Shown: positions 28,354 through 30,732 of the stretch, piece by piece
Layout of the letters: each line of letters opens with the position of its first letter
Position numbering within the stretch: position 1 is the stretch's first letter
From: a virus
Virus record (IMG/VR): IMGVR_UViG_3300042482_000320
Coordinates: 1-30,732 of that record
Strand: one strand, 5' to 3'
Length of the DNA stretch: 30,732 nucleotides
The notes under the pieces: generated by a model
Told to the model about the DNA's origin: nothing
Database searches by the model: none
Seen by the model: only the letters and a program-made list of their open reading frames with translations
Position numbers and translations under genes: made by a program

Positions 28354-28380
28354 GAAAAGGCCGGACATTTCTGCCCAGCC
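28354..28380 (-). terminator. GAAA-capped hairpin, weak terminator or attenuator
   Basis: On the minus strand a 9-bp stem (28372-28380 with 28359-28367, two G-T pairs) closes a GAAA tetraloop and is followed by TTTTC. The short T run suggests partial termination between the SSB-like gene and the replication genes. Apart from the leader of the next gene, the 28327-28387 gap holds nothing else. Confidence 0.6.
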
Positions 28381-28387
28381 ATAGTTA

Positions 28388-28744
28388 TTAAAATGGTAAA
28401 TCTTCGTGTTGTTCTTCTGCATATTCCATCATATTCTCAACGCTTTGTCGGTCCGGCATAAACTTATTAGAATTTAATTCTGCTTCACCTTTACTAATCT
28501 TCCAACCTTGGATATTAGCATAGTATTTTCCCTTCCATTCACTTCCTTGAATATTAATTCCGATGTCTACAAAATCGCCAACTTTATAAAAATCTAACAA
28601 TTTGCATTTGTCTTGTGTGAAATCCACCGGAATAGTTTGTGGATATTGTGCATCGGTTTTTATAACGATTTGTCTTTTCTTAAAACCTTTGGCACCGAAT
28701 TCTTCGGTATTCCCAATTACGATTATAGTTCCTTTTAATTCCAT
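28388..28744 (-). CDS. SSB-like OB-fold protein (DUF3127-like)
   Basis: The 118-aa protein begins MELKGTIIVIGNTEEFGAKG and continues FKKRQIVIKTDAQYPQTIPVDFTQDKCKLLDFYKVGDFVDIGINIQGSEWKGKYY, a five-strand OB-fold pattern found in DUF3127 proteins of Bacteroidota. The C-terminus is acidic and ends in DLPF, like the protein-interaction tail of bacterial SSB (DDIPF). It would coat single-stranded DNA and recruit partners. It is coupled (TAATG) to the ERF annealase above, a functionally matching pair. Confidence 0.75.
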   Translation of the reverse strand: MELKGTIIVIGNTEEFGAKGFKKRQIVIKTDAQYPQTIPVDFTQDKCKLLDFYKVGDFVDIGINIQGSEWKGKYYANIQGWKISKGEAELNSNKFMPDRQSVENMMEYAEEQHEDLPF

Positions 28745-29319
28745 TATCTTAATAATTTTTCTTTTACTTCTTTGGTTAATAAATATTTCTTTTCAATTGT
28801 GTCAATAGTTCCACCACCGGCAAGGTAATCTAATGCCTTATTGTAAGCTTCCGTATGTTCAACTAATAAAGGTTTGCTTTGGTCCTTTTCGTGCTTATTA
28901 GTTGCGTCTGGGTCTGCCGTATCGTCAATCAAAAGTAGATTTCCTAAAGCATATTTTTTGCCGTAGCTGGATGTACTGCCGTACCTTTGTGGTGTGGCCA
29001 TTCCTTTTTGTTCTAAATCAACCCCAACAACTGCTGAACAGTCAATTCTGTCTTGGCTTTCACAATCCCAAATAGTTGCTACGCTTTCCATTATTGGTGG
29101 GTTTGCGTTTACTAATCGTTCGTTTACCGTAAAGTAGACTTTATACTTTTCGTTCATCGGTTTTAACGCTTCTAAAATGCTTTCAGCACTTCGGAAATAA
29201 TAATTTCCAAACTTGTTATAAGACGTTTTTTTGGCTTTGAATTCGAATTGAATAATCGATAATTTTTGCTTCAAATCCATGCTTGGCGCTTCGTTGAACG
29301 CTACAATAGTTTTACCCAT
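28744..29319 (-). CDS. erf: ERF-family single-strand annealing recombinase
   Basis: I start it at 29319 (MGKTIVAFNEAPSMDLKQKL, 191 aa), since the longer ORF to 29358 overlaps the previous gene. The ERF core is clear: KKTSYNKFGNYYFRSAESIL (about 31-50), then PQRYGSTSSYGKKYALGNLLLIDDTADPD (about 114-142), with the SYGKKYAL box of the superfamily. ERF proteins anneal complementary strands and drive phage recombination or circularisation. The partner exonuclease is probably at 23410-24120 and the SSB is the next gene. The C-terminal helix (about 150-190) is variable. Confidence 0.85.
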   Translation of the reverse strand: MGKTIVAFNEAPSMDLKQKLSIIQFEFKAKKTSYNKFGNYYFRSAESILEALKPMNEKYKVYFTVNERLVNANPPIMESVATIWDCESQDRIDCSAVVGVDLEQKGMATPQRYGSTSSYGKKYALGNLLLIDDTADPDATNKHEKDQSKPLLVEHTEAYNKALDYLAGGGTIDTIEKKYLLTKEVKEKLLR

Positions 29320-29323
29320 AATT

Positions 29324-29512
29324 TTAATGTTTAAAGTTATATAAATAGTTATGTCCATATATTATTTCGGCATCGTGGACCTCGATGTTGTTCGTCAATC
29401 GTTCTACTTCGTCTAATAGTCTTAAATTTTCCATTCTCAAAGCTTCATTAGAAGCTGAAAGGAATGCAACCAATTCCTTTGTTGAACAATTTTCATTTTC
29501 TTTGTTACTCAT
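29324..29512 (-). CDS. coiled-coil small protein (62 aa)
   Basis: MSNKENENCSTKELVAFLSA is followed by a heptad-like helix ASNEALRMENLRLLDEVERLTNNI, a short dimerising coiled coil. The product is acidic and has no enzymatic motif. It lies 4 nt before the ERF start. A variant of the early leader motif (CACTATAAAC) lies 9 nt upstream of the ATG. Function unknown; a regulator or adaptor of recombination would fit position. Confidence 0.65.
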   Translation of the reverse strand: MSNKENENCSTKELVAFLSASNEALRMENLRLLDEVERLTNNIEVHDAEIIYGHNYLYNFKH

Positions 29513-29523
29513 AATTTTATAGT

Positions 29524-29715
29524 TTATAGTGTTCGTAAATACAATTCATAAATCAACTGACTGTCGTTATTCAATTCTTCAATTTCATCGTTTGTTAATG
29601 GTCTGCCTTCATAATCGGCAGAAACCAAATACATATCGCAAAAGTCTGGATAATCATTCCAGTCGATGCCATCGAGTTCGACATTATCGAATAATTCTAT
29701 TAGATATTTTTTCAT
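29524..29715 (-). CDS. acidic small protein (63 aa)
   Basis: Begins MKKYLIELFDNVELDGIDWN and carries YPDFCDMYLVSADYEGRPLT with an acidic helix at the end (NDEIEELNNDSQLIYEL). The low pI, and the pattern '(D/N)YPDFCDA/M', make it look like a small early protein that occurs widely in Bacteroidota phages; a DNA-mimic type inhibitor is possible but speculative. Its start overlaps the gene above by 32 nt. Confidence 0.65.
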   Translation of the reverse strand: MKKYLIELFDNVELDGIDWNDYPDFCDMYLVSADYEGRPLTNDEIEELNNDSQLIYELYLRTL

Positions 29716-29866
29716 CCTTAAAGGTTTTTATATTAATTTTTGCTATTTTCTTTTCACTCAAAACCGGCTTAATATGGAATATGATTTCGATGTGAGTAAG
29801 TTCCTTATCCCTTTGAAATACGTTATACATTTCTTCGTATATCAATTTGAAATCTTCGAATTTCAT
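29684..29866 (-). CDS. hypothetical small protein (60 aa)
   Basis: MKFEDFKLIYEEMYNVFQRD is followed by a strand pair (THIEIIFHIKPVL, KIAKINIKTF) and a basic tail. Its start overlaps the stop of the gene above by ATGA, but its end overlaps the following gene by 32 nt, more than is usual here. It may be real with a long overlap. No family recognised. Confidence 0.55.
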   Translation of the reverse strand: MKFEDFKLIYEEMYNVFQRDKELTHIEIIFHIKPVLSEKKIAKINIKTFKDEKISNRIIR

Positions 29867-30090
29867 TCGTGTGAATTTAAAAGATGAATTTCGATAGTAT
29901 CTATAAAAAAATCAGTCAGTATATCCATTACTTCCGTATCGTTTAGATAAATACTATTTATTTCTACAGATGGTGACGAACTTGGATACCCACTTCCGTC
30001 ACCATAATACATAACACCTTGCTCACCGGCATAGTAATCATATTCGATTTCAAAAGTGAGTTCGCCAAATTTATATATTCCGTATTCCAT
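29863..30090 (-). CDS. hypothetical early protein (75 aa)
   Basis: MEYGIYKFGELTFEIEYDYY is followed by AGEQGVMYYGDGSGYPSSSP, then VEINSIYLNDTEVMDILTDFFIDTIEIHLL. The strand, Tyr/Gly loop, strand, helix order with 'EYDYYAGE...PS.EI..I' recalls small proteins common in Bacteroidota phages. Its start coincides with the last base of the gene above (30090). Function unknown. Confidence 0.7.
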   Translation of the reverse strand: MEYGIYKFGELTFEIEYDYYAGEQGVMYYGDGSGYPSSSPSVEINSIYLNDTEVMDILTDFFIDTIEIHLLNSHE

Positions 30091-30365
30091 TATTCATTTA
30101 AGTCTATAAGTTTATAAATTCCTTTGTCTATTTTCGCTTGTGTTTCCTTGGTTGTTTCCCCAAGGAATAAGTTTCTATACTTTGCAGTAGTTTTAGAATA
30201 ATCCCAGTAATAACTATCGAGTAAAACAACCCGATTTCCACATTCAAAAAATGTTTTAATTATTATACTGTCGTAGCTTTTGAAATAGGTCGCTTCTGGT
30301 GTGTGAATAATAAACTGGTTGGCAACCTTTGTACCTTTGCTGGATGTCATGTTTGATACTTTCAT
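30090..30365 (-). CDS. hypothetical early protein (91 aa)
   Basis: I start it at 30365 (MKVSNMTSSKGTKVANQFII), since the start at 30398 would overlap the upstream gene by 32 nt. The recognisable SSKGTKVANQFII...FKSYDSIII...YYWDYSKTTAKYRNLFL pattern belongs to a small-protein family frequent in phages of Bacteroidota and of unknown function. The conserved Ser-Lys-Gly-x-K and WDYS-x-TT-x-KYR suggest nucleic-acid contact. It starts 1 nt after the previous gene ends. Confidence 0.75.
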   Translation of the reverse strand: MKVSNMTSSKGTKVANQFIIHTPEATYFKSYDSIIIKTFFECGNRVVLLDSYYWDYSKTTAKYRNLFLGETTKETQAKIDKGIYKLIDLNE

Positions 30366-30366
30366 C

Positions 30367-30603
30367 TTATTTCTTGTGTAATGCAATTCTACAATCATCT
30401 TTTTTGTACTCTACCCATTCTGGATTATCATTATAAATATAATTTCCTTGAGTAAATCCTTTTGAAATTAAATGGTCTTCCACCTTTACGGTATAAAATC
30501 CGATTAATGAAAAATCATAATCGGTAATGTTCATTGAAAAAAATAAATCTAAATCAAGTCCTAGACTTATCAGCGTTCCTAAATTGTTGTTTAATTTGTT
30601 CAT
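30367..30603 (-). CDS. hypothetical early protein (78 aa)
   Basis: The start is at 30603 (MNKLNNNLGTLISLGLDLDL). A longer frame running to 30702 is an artefact of the duplicated terminus, since on the circle the preceding bases belong to the 56-aa gene at 39-209. The upstream sequence contains TCACTAAAAAC 22 nt before the ATG. The product is amphipathic with FFSMNITDYDFSLIGFY and no known domain. Confidence 0.7.
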   Translation of the reverse strand: MNKLNNNLGTLISLGLDLDLFFSMNITDYDFSLIGFYTVKVEDHLISKGFTQGNYIYNDNPEWVEYKKDDCRIALHKK

Positions 30604-30605
30604 AA

Positions 30606-30732
30606 TTTTTTGTTTTAAATTTTTTGTTTTTAGTGATTTGTGATTAAAAATATGCTTCGTCAACTGACCCTCTAATGTTAATTTCTCGTACTGCTTCCTC
30701 AAAATTCGTATATGTTACGTCTTCGTCTTCTT
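30606..30732. repeat. 127-bp terminal direct repeat, right copy
   Basis: Identical to bases 1-127; see the left copy. One of the two should be removed to obtain the 30,605-bp circular map. Confidence 0.93.

Noticed and set aside
1-30732. tRNA genes, CRISPR arrays, integrase or lysogeny module
   Set aside because: I looked for T-loop and anticodon-arm patterns, regularly spaced repeats, and recombinase or repressor motifs, and found none that hold up.

Overview
The window is one complete, compact tailed-phage genome. Its first 127 bases are repeated exactly at the end (1-127 = 30606-30732), so it closes into a circle of 30,605 bp. A 127-base overlap is what de Bruijn assembly with k=127 leaves on a circular or circularly permuted molecule. 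Every convincing gene lies on the minus strand. Low GC, A-rich leaders in place of Shine-Dalgarno sites, a textbook Bacteroidetes promoter (TTTG, 18-bp spacer, TACCTTTG at 24367-24396) and the protein families all point to a phage of Bacteroidota, probably a flavobacterium-like host. A tape measure, tail terminator, frameshifted tail chaperone and no sheath indicate a siphovirus. I see no integrase, repressor, tRNA or CRISPR, so it is probably lytic.

In the direction of transcription (high to low coordinates, through the circle junction) there are three blocks. (1) An early block starts below a terminator at 1251-1286 and continues from 876 through the junction to 24400. It begins with an unexplained 330-bp, comparatively GC-rich, hairpin-rich tract (905-1225), followed by many small unknown genes, an ERF annealase, an SSB-like OB protein, a RecA/DnaB-type helicase, a sigma-70-like factor and a string of tiny proteins, several of them membrane proteins. 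(2) A middle unit runs from the host-type promoter at 24396 to the terminator at 19475. It carries a FEN-type exonuclease, a stand-alone DnaA domain-IV protein, and a ParB-like / FkbM-methyltransferase / TET-JBP-like dioxygenase cassette lying directly ahead of both terminase subunits. (3) The late block runs from 19441 to 1334: tail chaperone with a -1 frameshift signal, terminator and neck proteins, tail hub proteins, tape measure, prohead protease, fibre, scaffold, capsid, tail tube, portal, connector, lysis genes, NinG.

Two observations deserve most attention. First, four late transcription modules are each preceded, 5-8 nt before a start codon, by the same two-box motif (CAAAAT, 11-13 nt, CGTTATA). 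Two copies lie just after an intrinsic terminator, so this looks like a phage-specific late promoter, and the phage's own sigma-like protein is the natural candidate to read it. Second, the ParB-FkbM-TET/JBP trio looks like a DNA-base modification system coupled to packaging; its chemistry is unassigned. The 905-1225 tract is the best candidate for an undescribed structured RNA.

Functions below come from recognised motifs and gene order, not from database searches. Many small genes have no assignable function.
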